This document shows positions 8,339 to 17,582 of a stretch of 64,000 bases of DNA, piece by piece. Position 1 is the first letter of the stretch; every line of letters starts with the position of its first letter. Under the pieces are notes generated by a model. That model searched no databases and was not told where the DNA came from. It saw nothing but the letters and a program-made list of their open reading frames with translations. Position numbers and translations under genes: made by a program. The stretch spans positions 248,001 to 312,000 of the forward strand of contig NZ_JACIIU010000003.1 in the NCBI RefSeq assembly GCF_014205685.1, read 5' to 3'. Origin of the DNA: Paenochrobactrum gallinarii. Its GTDB lineage: Bacteria; Pseudomonadota; Alphaproteobacteria; Rhizobiales; Rhizobiaceae.

Positions 8339-9163
8339 TTAAATAACCACTGGTTGAATGCGGTTCATCACCGCGCGCAACACGCTATAAACTGTTGTTA
8401 CAGAGGTTTTGGCATTACCTGCCGATGGCTTGTTTTCAATCTCGATACGATAATTGGCAACCGGCGATTCCACATGATATTCATGCACATTGCCCGGCGC
8501 TTGCGGATCAGCCACCAGCTCCACTTTCGTGGCTTCAAAGCCTAAACCTGCCAGCGCCAATGTTGCCGCCACATTGGCATTTTTCGGATATTGCTGCGCT
8601 GCATCACGCGCATTGCCCTTGAAAAAAACCACCGCTTCTTTGACATTTGGCAGATCCAGAATGTCTTCAGCAGGTGTGCCAGACCAAGCCACAGGTGGCT
8701 TGCGGCCACGATAGGTAACACTTGTCAGACCTGTCGGGCGAAGAGCCGACAGAATATCCACACCACCAATAGCCCCAGCCGGCAAGATGATCTGACCACC
8801 GCCCGTTTCAGCCGCTTTGCGCAAACGTGTTTCCAGTTCCTGATCAGCCAGCGCACCGATTGAGACGATAATTGTATCAGTGCCACGGCTTAAAAATTCC
8901 GGCACATAAGCAGAAACGGCGGAATGGCCTGCGCATTCGATCACCAGATCAAAAGAAGCTCTTAAAAATTCTTCACCATTATCAACGACGGTTAGTTCAC
9001 CGGCAACTTTCTTGCCCTCTTCCGCCAATTGCTGGCGTGTGGTTTCTGCAAATTCCGGCAGGCTCAAAACGGTCAGGGAGGATAAAGGAGCGGCTAATTC
9101 ATCACTCAGCAACTTCATTAAGGTGCGTGAAATATTACCATAACCGATTAAACCGATACGCAT
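8339..9163 (-). CDS. nadX: L-aspartate dehydrogenase
   Basis: A 274-residue NAD(P)-dependent dehydrogenase. It starts with a Rossmann GYGNISRTL motif at residues 7-15, then IECAGHSAVSAY around 75-86, ASP-DH family phrases ILPAGAIGGVDILSALR near 125-140, TYRGRKPPVAW, and the conserved NANVAATLALAGLG near 195-208. The enzyme oxidises L-aspartate to iminoaspartate, the substrate of quinolinate synthase. nadA and nadC occur at 36-38 kb without nadB, so this may supply de novo NAD synthesis; the same family also acts in amino-acid catabolism. It appears monocistronic, between purC and a convergent terminator. Confidence 0.85.
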   Translation of the reverse strand: MRIGLIGYGNISRTLMKLLSDELAAPLSSLTVLSLPEFAETTRQQLAEEGKKVAGELTVVDNGEEFLRASFDLVIECAGHSAVSAYVPEFLSRGTDTIIVSIGALADQELETRLRKAAETGGGQIILPAGAIGGVDILSALRPTGLTSVTYRGRKPPVAWSGTPAEDILDLPNVKEAVVFFKGNARDAAQQYPKNANVAATLALAGLGFEATKVELVADPQAPGNVHEYHVESPVANYRIEIENKPSAGNAKTSVTTVYSVLRAVMNRIQPVVI

Positions 9164-9301
9164 TCATTTTCTCCCTGAAATAAAGTGGCGCGCATGCCCA
9201 TAAACTGCTGCTGGTGTTTACACCCAAAATGCCCTTCGTGAAAACTGTTCAGGGCAATTTCCCTGATAATTTACCAGACAGTTCCAACGTGCTTTTAAAT
9301 A

Positions 9302-9341
9302 AAAAACACCGCCACGAATGGATAATCGCGGCGGTGTTTTT
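9302..9341 (-). terminator. Rho-independent terminator of purC
   Basis: AAAAACACCGCC at 9302-9313 pairs with GGCGGTGTTTTT at 9330-9341. The loop is about 16 bases and the minus-strand product ends in a T run. It sits 28 bp past the purC stop. Confidence 0.85.
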
Positions 9342-9369
9342 CTCATCACAATCCGATATGGATGATCAA

Positions 9370-10080
9370 TCAGCCGATCAGTTTTTCATAGACTTTGGCG
9401 TGTTCCAGCACTTTGCCGGTTTCGTCCATAACGCGCATGGCATCAGCAGAGATTTCATCGATCACCACAACTTCACCATCGATCAGGCCGATTTCAATTT
9501 TCATATCAATCAGTGTCAGACCGAGGCCGCGCAGGTCAGCCTCAACAATGCGGCATACATTGCGGGTAATGTCTTTAGCTTTTGCAAGATGCTCAGGGCT
9601 CAAAAGACCAAGAGCTACGATTGTATCATCATTGATCAGCGGGTCGCCGCGTTCATCATCTTTGACAGTGATCTCGACAAGATTGTCAAACTTCTGCTCG
9701 GTATCACGAATATATTGCTGATAACGACGAATGAAGCTGCCCCAAGGGCGTGTGCGGCAAACAAATTCAAAACCGCCGGTGCCGTTAATATCCTTGCCCA
9801 GAGGTTCGGCGCGGCGCACTTCCATGGTGCCTTTTTCCAGATCAAGATTGACCAGATGGGTCGGCACATCGGCAGCATGCAAACGTTTGAAGAAATAATC
9901 CGTCATAGCGAGAGACTTGCGACCCTTGCCTTCAACCTGACCAATAACGGTGTTTGCACCCGGATCGATCACACCGTCTGCGCCGGTTACATCATCCTTG
10001 AACACCAGAAGAACGTTGCCATTCTCTAGCGCGTAGAGGTCTTTGGTTTTGCCGGAATAAATCTTTTCGCTGCTGTTCAT
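9370..10080 (-). CDS. purC: Phosphoribosylaminoimidazole-succinocarboxamide synthase
   Basis: A 236-residue SAICAR synthetase, joining CAIR and aspartate with ATP in purine synthesis. Motifs include the N-terminal YSGKTKDLYALENGNVLLVFKDD, the SAICAR signature region LIDMKIEIGL near residues 188-197, and the DEISADAMRVMD segment near 208-219. The family usually has DEISPD.R(L/I)WD there; this protein reads DEISADAMRVMD, typical of a second PurC-type subgroup found in some alphaproteobacteria. So it could be a paralogue beside a main purC elsewhere. It ends at a good terminator; guaA lies just upstream on the same strand. Confidence 0.85.
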   Translation of the reverse strand: MNSSEKIYSGKTKDLYALENGNVLLVFKDDVTGADGVIDPGANTVIGQVEGKGRKSLAMTDYFFKRLHAADVPTHLVNLDLEKGTMEVRRAEPLGKDINGTGGFEFVCRTRPWGSFIRRYQQYIRDTEQKFDNLVEITVKDDERGDPLINDDTIVALGLLSPEHLAKAKDITRNVCRIVEADLRGLGLTLIDMKIEIGLIDGEVVVIDEISADAMRVMDETGKVLEHAKVYEKLIG

Positions 10081-10124
10081 TCGTTTGCTCGCTAAGGTTT
10101 ATGCACTTGTTATATCTAGAAAAA

Positions 10125-10150
10125 AACAATGCGCCGATTGGCGCATTGTT
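10125..10150 (-). terminator. Rho-independent terminator of guaA
   Basis: AACAATGCGCC pairs perfectly with GGCGCATTGTT around a short loop, followed on minus by a run of T. It lies 7 bp past the guaA stop and separates guaA from purC. Confidence 0.9.
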
Positions 10151-10157
10151 CTTTAAC

Positions 10158-11717
10158 TTATTCCCACTCGATGGTGCCCGGAGGCTTCGAAGTGATATCA
10201 TAGACCACGCGGTTAATACCGCGCACTTCATTAATGATACGGGTGGCGGCCTTCGCCAAAAAGTCCATATCGTAATGGTAGAAATCTGCTGTCATACCAT
10301 CCACGGAAGTGACTGCACGAAGCGCACATACGAATTCATAGGTACGGCCATCGCCCATCACGCCAACGGTTTGCACCGGCAGCAGCACGGCAAAAGCCTG
10401 CCAGATGATGTCATAAAGACCGGCTTTGCGGATTTCATCCAAGTAAACCGCATCGGCTTCACGCAGGATTTCCAGCTTCTCACGGGTGATGCCACCCGGG
10501 CAGCGAATAGCAAGACCCGGACCCGGGAACGGGTGACGGCCAATAAAGCTATCCGGCAAACCAAGCTCTTTACCCAACACGCGCACTTCGTCTTTAAACA
10601 ATTCGCGCAATGGCTCGACCAGCTGCATATTCATGCGCTCAGGCAAGCCACCCACATTGTGGTGCGATTTGATTGTAACCGAAGGGCCACCGGTGAAGGA
10701 AACACTTTCAATCACATCCGGATAGAGTGTGCCCTGTGCGAGGAAGTCAGCGCCGCCAAGCTTATTGGCTTCTTCTTCAAAGACTTCGATGAAGAGACGG
10801 CCAATGGTCTTGCGCTTCTTCTCAGGGTCAGTTTCGCCTTCCAGAGCGGAGATGAAACGATCCTGTGCATTCACCAAAATCAGCGGCAGGTCATAATGTT
10901 CTTTGAACATTGCAACCACATCAGCTGCTTCGTTTTTGCGCATCAAACCATGATCAACCAGAATACAGGTCAGCTGATCGCCAACGGCTTCATGGATGAG
11001 AAGAGCTGCAACGGAAGAATCCACACCGCCTGAAAGCGCGCAGATCACTTTGCCCGAACCAACCTGCTTGCGGATGGCTTCCACAGCCTGCTGGCGGTAT
11101 GCGGTCATTGTCCAGTCCGGCTTGATGCCAGCAATATTGTGGACGAAGTTTTGCAGGAGTTTTGCACCATCGGGTGTGTGCACCACTTCCGGATGGAACT
11201 GCACGCCGTAATATTTGCGCTTTTCATCAGCGATAGCAGCATAAGGCGCGTTGGTGGAGGTTCCGATAACTTTAAAGCCTTCAGGCAGCGCAGTTACGCG
11301 GTCACCATGGCTCATCCAAACCTGATGACGTGTGCCTTTTGCCCACAGACCGTTGAACAGCGCGCTGTCTTCCTGAACGTCAAGGAAGGCACGACCAAAT
11401 TCACGGTCATGGCCGCTTTCAACTTTGCCGCCGAGCTGTTCGCACATGGTCTGTTCACCATAGCAAATGCCAAGCACCGGAATACCGGCTTCAAACACTG
11501 CCTGCGGCGCACGCGGGCTGCCAATATCAGTGGTTGAGTGCGGGCTTCCGGACAGGATGACAGCACGCGGATTGATCCGCTTGAATGCGTCACCGGCCAG
11601 CTGGAAAGGCACGATTTCGGAATAAACTCCGGCCTCACGGACACGACGCGCTATCAGCTGCGTGACCTGACTTCCGAAGTCGATGATAAGGATTGTGTCG
11701 GGATGATTGGTGCTCAT
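10158..11717 (-). CDS. guaA: GMP synthase (glutamine-hydrolysing)
   Basis: A 519-residue GMP synthase, amidating XMP to GMP. The N-terminal class I amidotransferase domain has the nucleophile in [11 protein letters not shown] (Cys about 85) and its [10 protein letters not shown] partner near 180. The ATP pyrophosphatase domain has the P-loop [14 protein letters not shown] near 230, and the C-terminal dimerisation domain ends KPPGTIEWE, the canonical GuaA terminus. I chose the ATG at 11717 ([17 protein letters not shown]) over one three codons upstream because it matches the usual family start. It is the second step after GuaB, encoded at 17.6 kb. Confidence 0.97.
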   Translation of the reverse strand: MSTNHPDTILIIDFGSQVTQLIARRVREAGVYSEIVPFQLAGDAFKRINPRAVILSGSPHSTTDIGSPRAPQAVFEAGIPVLGICYGEQTMCEQLGGKVESGHDREFGRAFLDVQEDSALFNGLWAKGTRHQVWMSHGDRVTALPEGFKVIGTSTNAPYAAIADEKRKYYGVQFHPEVVHTPDGAKLLQNFVHNIAGIKPDWTMTAYRQQAVEAIRKQVGSGKVICALSGGVDSSVAALLIHEAVGDQLTCILVDHGLMRKNEAADVVAMFKEHYDLPLILVNAQDRFISALEGETDPEKKRKTIGRLFIEVFEEEANKLGGADFLAQGTLYPDVIESVSFTGGPSVTIKSHHNVGGLPERMNMQLVEPLRELFKDEVRVLGKELGLPDSFIGRHPFPGPGLAIRCPGGITREKLEILREADAVYLDEIRKAGLYDIIWQAFAVLLPVQTVGVMGDGRTYEFVCALRAVTSVDGMTADFYHYDMDFLAKAATRIINEVRGINRVVYDITSKPPGTIEWE

Positions 11718-11851
11718 GTGAAGCATCTAAAGAAAAAATGTCCATGTTGCAATGGTCATTTTCGTCGCTCTTAACAACAGTTATGAACGAAGCACATTTA
11801 ATGTAACGCAGATGATAAAAAGGCTCTTAACTTATGCCGTATGGATACGGA

Positions 11852-12307
11852 TCAGCCCTGCAAGCCTTTGCGATCCTGCACCACCATCACGGTAGCAGTC
11901 ATCGTCGCAATCAGCCGCACCTCGGTGTCGGTCACCGCAAAAGCCTGACCATCGCTCACCATAATGGTTCGGCCAGGCTTTGTTACCTCGCCACGGAATA
12001 AAAACCTGTCGCCCTGCCCCGGTGCCAGCAAGTTGACCTTGAACTCAATGGTCAAAACGGCGGCATCGGCTGGCATCAGCGTGAATGCTGCATAACCGCA
12101 AGCAGAATCAAGTGCTGCCGAAATAATGCCCGCATGCAAATAGCCGTGCTGCTGGGTCAGATCATTGCGAAACGGCAATTCGATTTCCACAATGCCCGGC
12201 TCGCAACGCGTTAAATCCGCGCCGATCAGCTTTAAGGCCGGCTGCCTTGCGAAGCTCTCCTCAACACGCAGCTGAAAATCAGCCTCGGCTATTCTTGCAT
12301 CCGACAT
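11852..12307 (-). CDS. PaaI-type hotdog-fold thioesterase
   Basis: A 151-residue hotdog protein. The family core is visible in LTQQHGYLHAGIISAALDSACGYAAFTLMP (about residues 48-77): the HAGII segment and the following acidic D are the usual catalytic region, with VLTIEFKVNLLAPGQGD after it. These enzymes hydrolyse acyl-CoA thioesters; the substrate is not readable. It has its own upstream gap and lies between rsmB and guaA on the same strand. It is about 7 kb from the anthraniloyl-CoA operon and on the other strand, so a link to that pathway is only possible. Confidence 0.87.
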   Translation of the reverse strand: MSDARIAEADFQLRVEESFARQPALKLIGADLTRCEPGIVEIELPFRNDLTQQHGYLHAGIISAALDSACGYAAFTLMPADAAVLTIEFKVNLLAPGQGDRFLFRGEVTKPGRTIMVSDGQAFAVTDTEVRLIATMTATVMVVQDRKGLQG

Positions 12308-12426
12308 AAACCCTCCCAGAAACGCCCATGACTACATAAGACAATTTCATATTTATGCTGCTCAATTGTTAAAGAAGCCAGTTATTCTTTTACTATTTTG
12401 CGTGGACGAGAATAAATAATCTGTTG

Positions 12427-13713
12427 TCAGGCCTGTTTTTTAAGAATTGCCACATAAAAACCGTCAGTCATGGTTTGTTTTGGTGAGAAGACACAGCCAT
12501 GGGACAAGAAAACCGGCTGCACATCACCAAACTCAGCGCCCGCAATTGATGCGAGATCAATTTTCTCTTCCGAGAAATTGCTGTTTTCAGCCAGAAACTT
12601 CTCAATTTGCCGGTTGTTTTCACTGTCGAAAATCGAGCAGGTCACATAGACAAAGCGGCCGCCAGCTTTTAGATAATGTTTAGCGCTGTTCAGCACATCC
12701 TGCTGATCCTGCTCACGGCGCTCCAGTTGCTGTTCGGTCAGGCGCCATTTGGCATCAGGACGGCGACGCCATGTGCCGGCACCCGTGCAAGGCGCATCGG
12801 TCAAAACCAAATCCATCTGGCCTTTGAGCGGCTCCAGATCAGCTTGTTTATTATAACCTTGTGTGTTGCGCACACCAGCGCGCTGCAAACGGTCATAGAT
12901 CGGTGACAGGCGTGCTGCCTCTGCGTCAAACGCATGGATCTGGCCACGATTTTCCATGGCTGCCGCCAGTGACAGGGTTTTGCCGCCAGCACCGGCGCAA
13001 TAATCAAGCACCTGCTCACCAGCCTTGGCATTGGCAAGTTTTGCTGCAATTTGCGAGCCTAAATCCTGCACCTCGAACCAGCCATCCTGAAAAGCCTGTC
13101 CGGTCTGCACATTAGGATGGCGCCCCAAAGCCTCAATCGGCGGAATGCGAACAGCATCATCAAGAAATGGTGCAGAGGCCGCGCCTGTGCCTTCCAGCGC
13201 TAGCAAGAGCTGATTGCGTGTCGCCTTCAGCCGATTAACGCGCAGATCCACCGGCGGGCGATCAGCCAAAGCTGCGGCCTGCGCCACCCAATCATCACCA
13301 AATGTCCCGCGTAATTTATCGACACACCATAAGGGCACATCAGCCTGAATATAATCTTCGGCCTTAGTGATATCGTTGTTTTGCCAGTTTTTAAGCTGAT
13401 CGTCTGATAATTCCACGGGGCTGAATTTATCATTAGCGATAGCCGCCATGATATCTTCATAAGGCAAACCGCCATCACGCAGCAATGCGCCATAGGCAAG
13501 GGAAGATGCGCTGTCGCTGCCCATCAGCCAGCCAAGCGAAAGCTTGCGGCGCAAAGCATCGTACACAATATTGCCAATCACAGCGCGATCCCCCGCGCCG
13601 GCAAAACGATGCGAAGAACCCCAATCTTTTAAAGCATCGGAAGCGGGGCGTTTCTTGGCCTCAATATCTTCCAGTACTTCTATCGCCGCCTGCAGGCGTC
13701 CGCCAAGCCGCAT
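12427..13713 (-). CDS. RsmB/NOP-family rRNA (cytosine-C5) methyltransferase
   Basis: A 428-residue protein with an N-terminal NusB-like helical part and a C-terminal SAM methyltransferase. The SAM loop is DYCAGAGGKTLSLAAAM near residue 240. The two catalytic cysteines of the m5C family are seen in DAPCTGAGTWRRRPD near 311 and in VTCSIFDSENN near 360. It probably methylates C967 of 16S rRNA or another cytosine. Genes of this type often precede guaB or guaA in Rhizobiales, as here. Confidence 0.92.
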   Translation of the reverse strand: MRLGGRLQAAIEVLEDIEAKKRPASDALKDWGSSHRFAGAGDRAVIGNIVYDALRRKLSLGWLMGSDSASSLAYGALLRDGGLPYEDIMAAIANDKFSPVELSDDQLKNWQNNDITKAEDYIQADVPLWCVDKLRGTFGDDWVAQAAALADRPPVDLRVNRLKATRNQLLLALEGTGAASAPFLDDAVRIPPIEALGRHPNVQTGQAFQDGWFEVQDLGSQIAAKLANAKAGEQVLDYCAGAGGKTLSLAAAMENRGQIHAFDAEAARLSPIYDRLQRAGVRNTQGYNKQADLEPLKGQMDLVLTDAPCTGAGTWRRRPDAKWRLTEQQLERREQDQQDVLNSAKHYLKAGGRFVYVTCSIFDSENNRQIEKFLAENSNFSEEKIDLASIAGAEFGDVQPVFLSHGCVFSPKQTMTDGFYVAILKKQA

Positions 13714-13857
13714 TATTTTTCCCTAGCCGTCCTTTTATTACTAAAACTCACCGTCCCGCATAACCATGCCCGACAGCAAATGGCAACATAAAAGACAAAC
13801 AGGATAAAACAATCAGACAGTTTCAGCCATGTAGCTGACCCGTAACAGCATGACTAC

Positions 13858-14463
13858 TTATTGGAGCAGCACATAAGCAGTTGTATGACACTGACCTGTA
13901 CCACATTGCACCAGAACAGAAGCGGTATTAACGGCTGCGATCAGCAGCACATAAAGACTTAAAACAAATGCTGCCTTATACAGTAACGGAAAAGCCTTGA
14001 TCTTGGCATTGCTGCGATAGTGCACACCGCCCCATACTATCATTTGCAAAGACGTAGCCAGTATGAGCGCGAGCGCAATGAGAACCGACCATACCGGCAT
14101 ATGCAGCCCCAAAACAGCGCTGCCGACATAATCGTGCCCCGGACGGACATAAATATCCAGCAAAGTCTGCCGCACCGAAACGATCAGCAAAAAAACTGCA
14201 AACAGCAGACTAATGCCCGCATAACGGAAAGTGAGGCCGTATCGAAATTGCAGCATCACACCAAAACACACACCCAACATGGCAAGGCGTTGCAACAAAC
14301 AAAGCGGACATGGCAATTCATTAAAGCCATATTGCAATATCATCGCAGCCGTTAAAATAGATGCAAGAACAAACATCATGCCCAGCAAATACAAGAAATG
14401 AAGCGCTGTCCATTGATGCTGTTGATAGGCACTATTTTGATTATCTGTTTTAAAAATACTCAT
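13858..14463 (-). CDS. DsbB-like disulfide bond formation protein
   Basis: A 201-residue four-helix membrane protein. The first periplasmic loop contains the redox CPLC motif (C52, C55 in ELPCPLCLLQRLAML). The usual Cys pair of DsbB loop 2 is missing from the RPGHDYVGSAVLG loop; instead a pair lies at the extreme C-terminus (C187, C192 in VQCGTGQCH). The ATG at 14463 has a TGGGAG ribosome site; a GTG/ATG at 14484/14481 would overlap the upstream mini-gene. DsbB reoxidises a DsbA-type thiol oxidase through quinone. It pairs with a DUF5993-like mini-protein encoded immediately upstream. Confidence 0.85.
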   Translation of the reverse strand: MSIFKTDNQNSAYQQHQWTALHFLYLLGMMFVLASILTAAMILQYGFNELPCPLCLLQRLAMLGVCFGVMLQFRYGLTFRYAGISLLFAVFLLIVSVRQTLLDIYVRPGHDYVGSAVLGLHMPVWSVLIALALILATSLQMIVWGGVHYRSNAKIKAFPLLYKAAFVLSLYVLLIAAVNTASVLVQCGTGQCHTTAYVLLQ

Positions 14464-14480
14464 CGTCACTGGCTCCCACA

Positions 14481-14654
14481 TCACAACTGAAGCCAGGGCA
14501 TGCTGTAGCCATAATCAGCACTGTGTATTTCCCACAAAAATTCCTTTATCGCGACAACCAAGCATGAAGTGACAAAAGCCAGCGACAATGTCCGGTAGCC
14601 AAACCAATTAAAACCAAGTGCGAGCATCATCAGAAAAAACAAAAGCAGCATCAT
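14481..14654 (-). CDS. DUF5993-like small membrane protein
   Basis: A 57-residue ORF beginning with two ATG codons, preceded by a clear GAGGGG ribosome site. The translation starts MMLLLFFLMMLALGF, has a second hydrophobic stretch (LSLAFVTSCLVVAIKEFL), and ends with a short polar tail (SADYGYSMPWLQL). Small two-helix proteins annotated DUF5993 are commonly encoded next to this class of dsbB gene. Its stop lies 17 bp before the preferred dsbB start and overlaps an alternative one, indicating coupled translation. A role as a DsbB partner is inferred from position only. Confidence 0.75.
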   Translation of the reverse strand: MMLLLFFLMMLALGFNWFGYRTLSLAFVTSCLVVAIKEFLWEIHSADYGYSMPWLQL

Positions 14655-14862
14655 CTTATTCGCCCCTCAACGCAGAATCAAAAGCGACTGCACAATCAAG
14701 ATGATTCAAACAACAATAAAATTACACGAACATTGAATACAAATTCAAAAGAACACAAACAATAAAGATATTTAAATAAATATTGATTAATATTTCAAAA
14801 TAGAAAATTTCAATTAACCAGTTAAAATCAGAATAATATACATCGATATAATCAATATAAAA

Positions 14863-14884
14863 AAGGAGGGGTTGCCCCCTCCTT
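14863..14884 (-). terminator. Rho-independent terminator of katA
   Basis: AAGGAGGGG pairs with CCCCTCCTT around a 4-base loop, with T-rich sequence after it on minus. It lies 25 bp past the catalase stop. The 180 bp beyond it, up to the DUF5993-like gene, are very AT-rich and hold no gene I can see. Confidence 0.85.
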
Positions 14885-14908
14885 CAATAAAACAAATCAT
14901 TGTTGCCT

Positions 14909-16408
14909 TCAGCCGTTAATGCCTGCTTTTTCCTCATTGGAAATCGTATTGGCATCATATCCATGCGCTTCGTGGAGAGCTTTGCGCACACCCGCCTCAT
15001 AATCTTGATGGATCAGCTTGAAATGCCCAAGCTGACGCTCAATGATGAAAGCCGGTACGCCGCCCATTGCCGCAGCAATATTGGAAAACAGACGTGCTTT
15101 TTCACCATCATTGAAGAGATTAAACAAAGCGCGCGGCTGTGAATAATCATCATTACCGATGCGGTGATTGTAACGGTCAGCATCACCACTAATTTTCAAC
15201 GGCGGCTCTTTAGCAGCAGGCTGCTCAACCGGACCATTAAACGAATTCGGCTCATAATAAGCATCCGGGTTGCCGGTTGCGATACCGCCAAATGTATTCA
15301 TCTGGCCATCGCGGTGATAGTGATGCACAGGGCATTTCGGCTGATTGACCGGAATATGCTCATAATGCGTGCCCAAACGGTGGCGATGCGCATCCGCATA
15401 AGAGAACAAGCGCGCCTGCAACATTTTATCCGGCGAATAGCTGATGCCCGGCACAATATTGGATGGTGAAAAGGCTGCATTTTCAACTTCCGCAAAATAG
15501 TTTTCCGGATTGCGGTTCAGCTCCATCACACCAATATCAATCGGCGGATAATCCGCATGCGGCCAGACTTTAGTCAGATCAAACGGGTTATAAGCTGTCT
15601 TATCGGCATCCGCTTCAGGCATAATCTGCACCTGAACTTTCCAACGCGGGAATTCGCCCTTTTCGATGGAGCCGTAGAGATCTTCCTGTGTCGATTCACG
15701 GGTTTTACCCACGACATGCTCAGCTTCCATATTGGTCCAATGTTTGTGGCCCTGCATGGTTTTAAAGTGGAATTTCACCCAGTAGCGCTCGCCCGCGTCA
15801 TTCCAGAAAGAATAAGTGTGCGAACCATAACCATTGATGTGGCGCACATCGGTCGGCAGACCACGGTCAGACATCAGGATTGTTACCTGATGCAGGCTTT
15901 CCGGTGACAGTGACCAGAAATCCCACATGGCGGTGGCTGAGCGCAAATTGGTTTTCGGGTGACGCTTTTGCGTATGAATAAAGTCAGGGAATTTGATCGG
16001 ATCACGCACGAAAAATACCGGCGTATTATTGCCAACCAGATCCCAATTGCCTTCCGGTGTATAAAATTTCAACGCAAAGCCACGCACGTCGCGCTCGGCA
16101 TCCGCTGCTCCGTGCTCACCGGCAACAGTTGAAAAACGCGCCAGCATCGGAGTGACTGTGCCCGGCTGTAACACGGCTGCCTTGGTATATTTGGAAATGT
16201 CGCCGGTAATGGTCAGCGTGCCATGTGCGCCCCAGCCTTTAGCGTGAACAGCACGTTCAGGAATACGCTCACGGTTTTGATGTGCCAGCTTTTCAATCAG
16301 CTGATAATCCTGCATCAAAACGGGCCCGCGCTCACCGGCGGTCAATGAATTCTGATTGTCTGGAACAGCTGCGCCACCGGTTGTGGTCATAATCGGGCGA
16401 TCGGTCAT
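14909..16408 (-). CDS. katA: Monofunctional heme catalase
   Basis: A 499-residue small-subunit (clade 3 type) catalase that dismutates hydrogen peroxide. The active-site His is in [16 protein letters not shown] near residue 55, the essential Asn in [14 protein letters not shown] near 128, and the proximal heme Tyr in [14 protein letters not shown] near 338. The ATG at 16408 ([19 protein letters not shown]) has a GGGAGAG ribosome site; a longer reading to 16468 has none. It is divergent from oxyR with 173 bp between the starts, the usual peroxide-response arrangement. Confidence 0.95.
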   Translation of the reverse strand: MTDRPIMTTTGGAAVPDNQNSLTAGERGPVLMQDYQLIEKLAHQNRERIPERAVHAKGWGAHGTLTITGDISKYTKAAVLQPGTVTPMLARFSTVAGEHGAADAERDVRGFALKFYTPEGNWDLVGNNTPVFFVRDPIKFPDFIHTQKRHPKTNLRSATAMWDFWSLSPESLHQVTILMSDRGLPTDVRHINGYGSHTYSFWNDAGERYWVKFHFKTMQGHKHWTNMEAEHVVGKTRESTQEDLYGSIEKGEFPRWKVQVQIMPEADADKTAYNPFDLTKVWPHADYPPIDIGVMELNRNPENYFAEVENAAFSPSNIVPGISYSPDKMLQARLFSYADAHRHRLGTHYEHIPVNQPKCPVHHYHRDGQMNTFGGIATGNPDAYYEPNSFNGPVEQPAAKEPPLKISGDADRYNHRIGNDDYSQPRALFNLFNDGEKARLFSNIAAAMGGVPAFIIERQLGHFKLIHQDYEAGVRKALHEAHGYDANTISNEEKAGING

Positions 16409-16581
16409 AAATGGTCTCTCCCTTTTGATATAAACATGGAAATGCCCCTGATGAGGGCTAAAAGGCACGCCTATCTTTTCAAGTCTCTCACAGACGCGCT
16501 GTTTGATAAAGCCAATTTAGAACTCTTCTTATAATAATTTCTAATTGCATTTTCATGAAACATTGATAGCATTTTCTTATC

Positions 16582-17517
16582 ATGTTTACAGTCAGACAAA
16601 TGCGCTATTTCGAGGCGCTCGCCACCACCCTGCACTTCCGCAAAGCTGCCGAAACAGTGCATGTTTCGCAGCCAGCCCTCTCAGCGCAGATCGCCGAAAT
16701 GGAAGATCTCGCCGGTGCGCCGCTTTTTGAGCGCACTCAAAGAAGCGTGATCATCACGGAACTGGGGCAAATATTGCGCCCGCGCATTCAGGCCATTTTG
16801 CTGGATATTCAGGCGCTTGAAGATATTACCGCGATTAATAAGGGCTTGCTCAGCACGCGGATGCGGCTTGGCATTATCCCGACCATCGCACCTTATATTG
16901 TGCCGCTGCTGATCCCGTTACTACGGGATAAATATCCGCAATTCCGGCTTGAACTACGCGAAGCAATGACGGCGCGCTTGCTGGAAGATCTCAACAATGG
17001 CGAACTGGATGCGGTTGTAGCAGCGCTTCCTATTGAAGATGATCGTTTGGCACATACGCCGCTTTTTAATGACCGCTTTCTGATTGCTACCGCCAGCAAT
17101 GATACCGATATTCTTGACGGGCCCATGACACAGGATCGGGTCGCACTTGACCGCCTGTTGCTGTTGGAAGAAGGCCATTGCCTGCGTGATCAGGCATTGG
17201 AATTTTGCACCAAGCCGCACCAGCGCCAATTGGTGAAATATGGCGCCACCAGCATGACCACTTTGCTGCAAATGGTCAGCCACGGCATGGGACTGACGCT
17301 TATTCCTGAAATTGCCGTTCGCGCCGAAGCCTCTCACATGAAAATGCGGATTATCCCGTTTGAAGGTGAGCAGCCATCCCGCGAAATCGGTATGTTATGG
17401 CGCCGCCAAAGTTTGCGCCGCGCTGATTTCATGGCACTTTCCCAATGTATTGCACAAACGGTCGCGCAGCTCAAAGTGACAGATCAGGAGCTGCAAGCCC
17501 TCTCACAAACACCATAG
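16582..17517 (+). CDS. oxyR: Hydrogen peroxide-inducible activator OxyR
   Basis: A 311-residue LysR-family regulator. The winged helix-turn-helix is at the N-terminus (FEALATTLHFRKAAETVHVSQPALSAQI). The effector domain has the OxyR redox pair C200 and C209 in EEGHCLRDQALEFC, matching C199/C208 of E. coli OxyR, plus the late GMGLTLIPEIAV segment. Peroxide oxidises the cysteines and the protein then activates genes such as the divergently encoded katA. Confidence 0.95.
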   Translation: MFTVRQMRYFEALATTLHFRKAAETVHVSQPALSAQIAEMEDLAGAPLFERTQRSVIITELGQILRPRIQAILLDIQALEDITAINKGLLSTRMRLGIIPTIAPYIVPLLIPLLRDKYPQFRLELREAMTARLLEDLNNGELDAVVAALPIEDDRLAHTPLFNDRFLIATASNDTDILDGPMTQDRVALDRLLLLEEGHCLRDQALEFCTKPHQRQLVKYGATSMTTLLQMVSHGMGLTLIPEIAVRAEASHMKMRIIPFEGEQPSREIGMLWRRQSLRRADFMALSQCIAQTVAQLKVTDQELQALSQTP

Positions 17518-17528
17518 AGAAGACATAA

Positions 17529-17558
17529 AAAAAGCCCGCCTGAAGAGGCGGGCTTTTT
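17529..17558. terminator. Bidirectional terminator between oxyR and guaB
   Basis: AAAAAGCCCGCCT pairs with AGGCGGGCTTTTT around a GAAG tetraloop. It ends both convergent genes. Confidence 0.95.
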
Positions 17559-17582
17559 AAATTCAACAATCAAACAAGCTGA

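Noticed and set aside
9214-10029. Long plus-strand open frame (271 codons)
   Set aside because: Exactly antisense to purC, rich in Phe/His/Ile as a shadow of a coding strand, and without a recognisable family.
10101-11033. Long plus-strand open frame (310 codons)
   Set aside because: Antisense to guaA, which has full family motifs; the plus reading has none.
16409-16581. OxyR binding site between katA and oxyR
   Set aside because: Expected by function, but I could not line up a convincing ATAG-N7-CTAT series, so no site is annotated.
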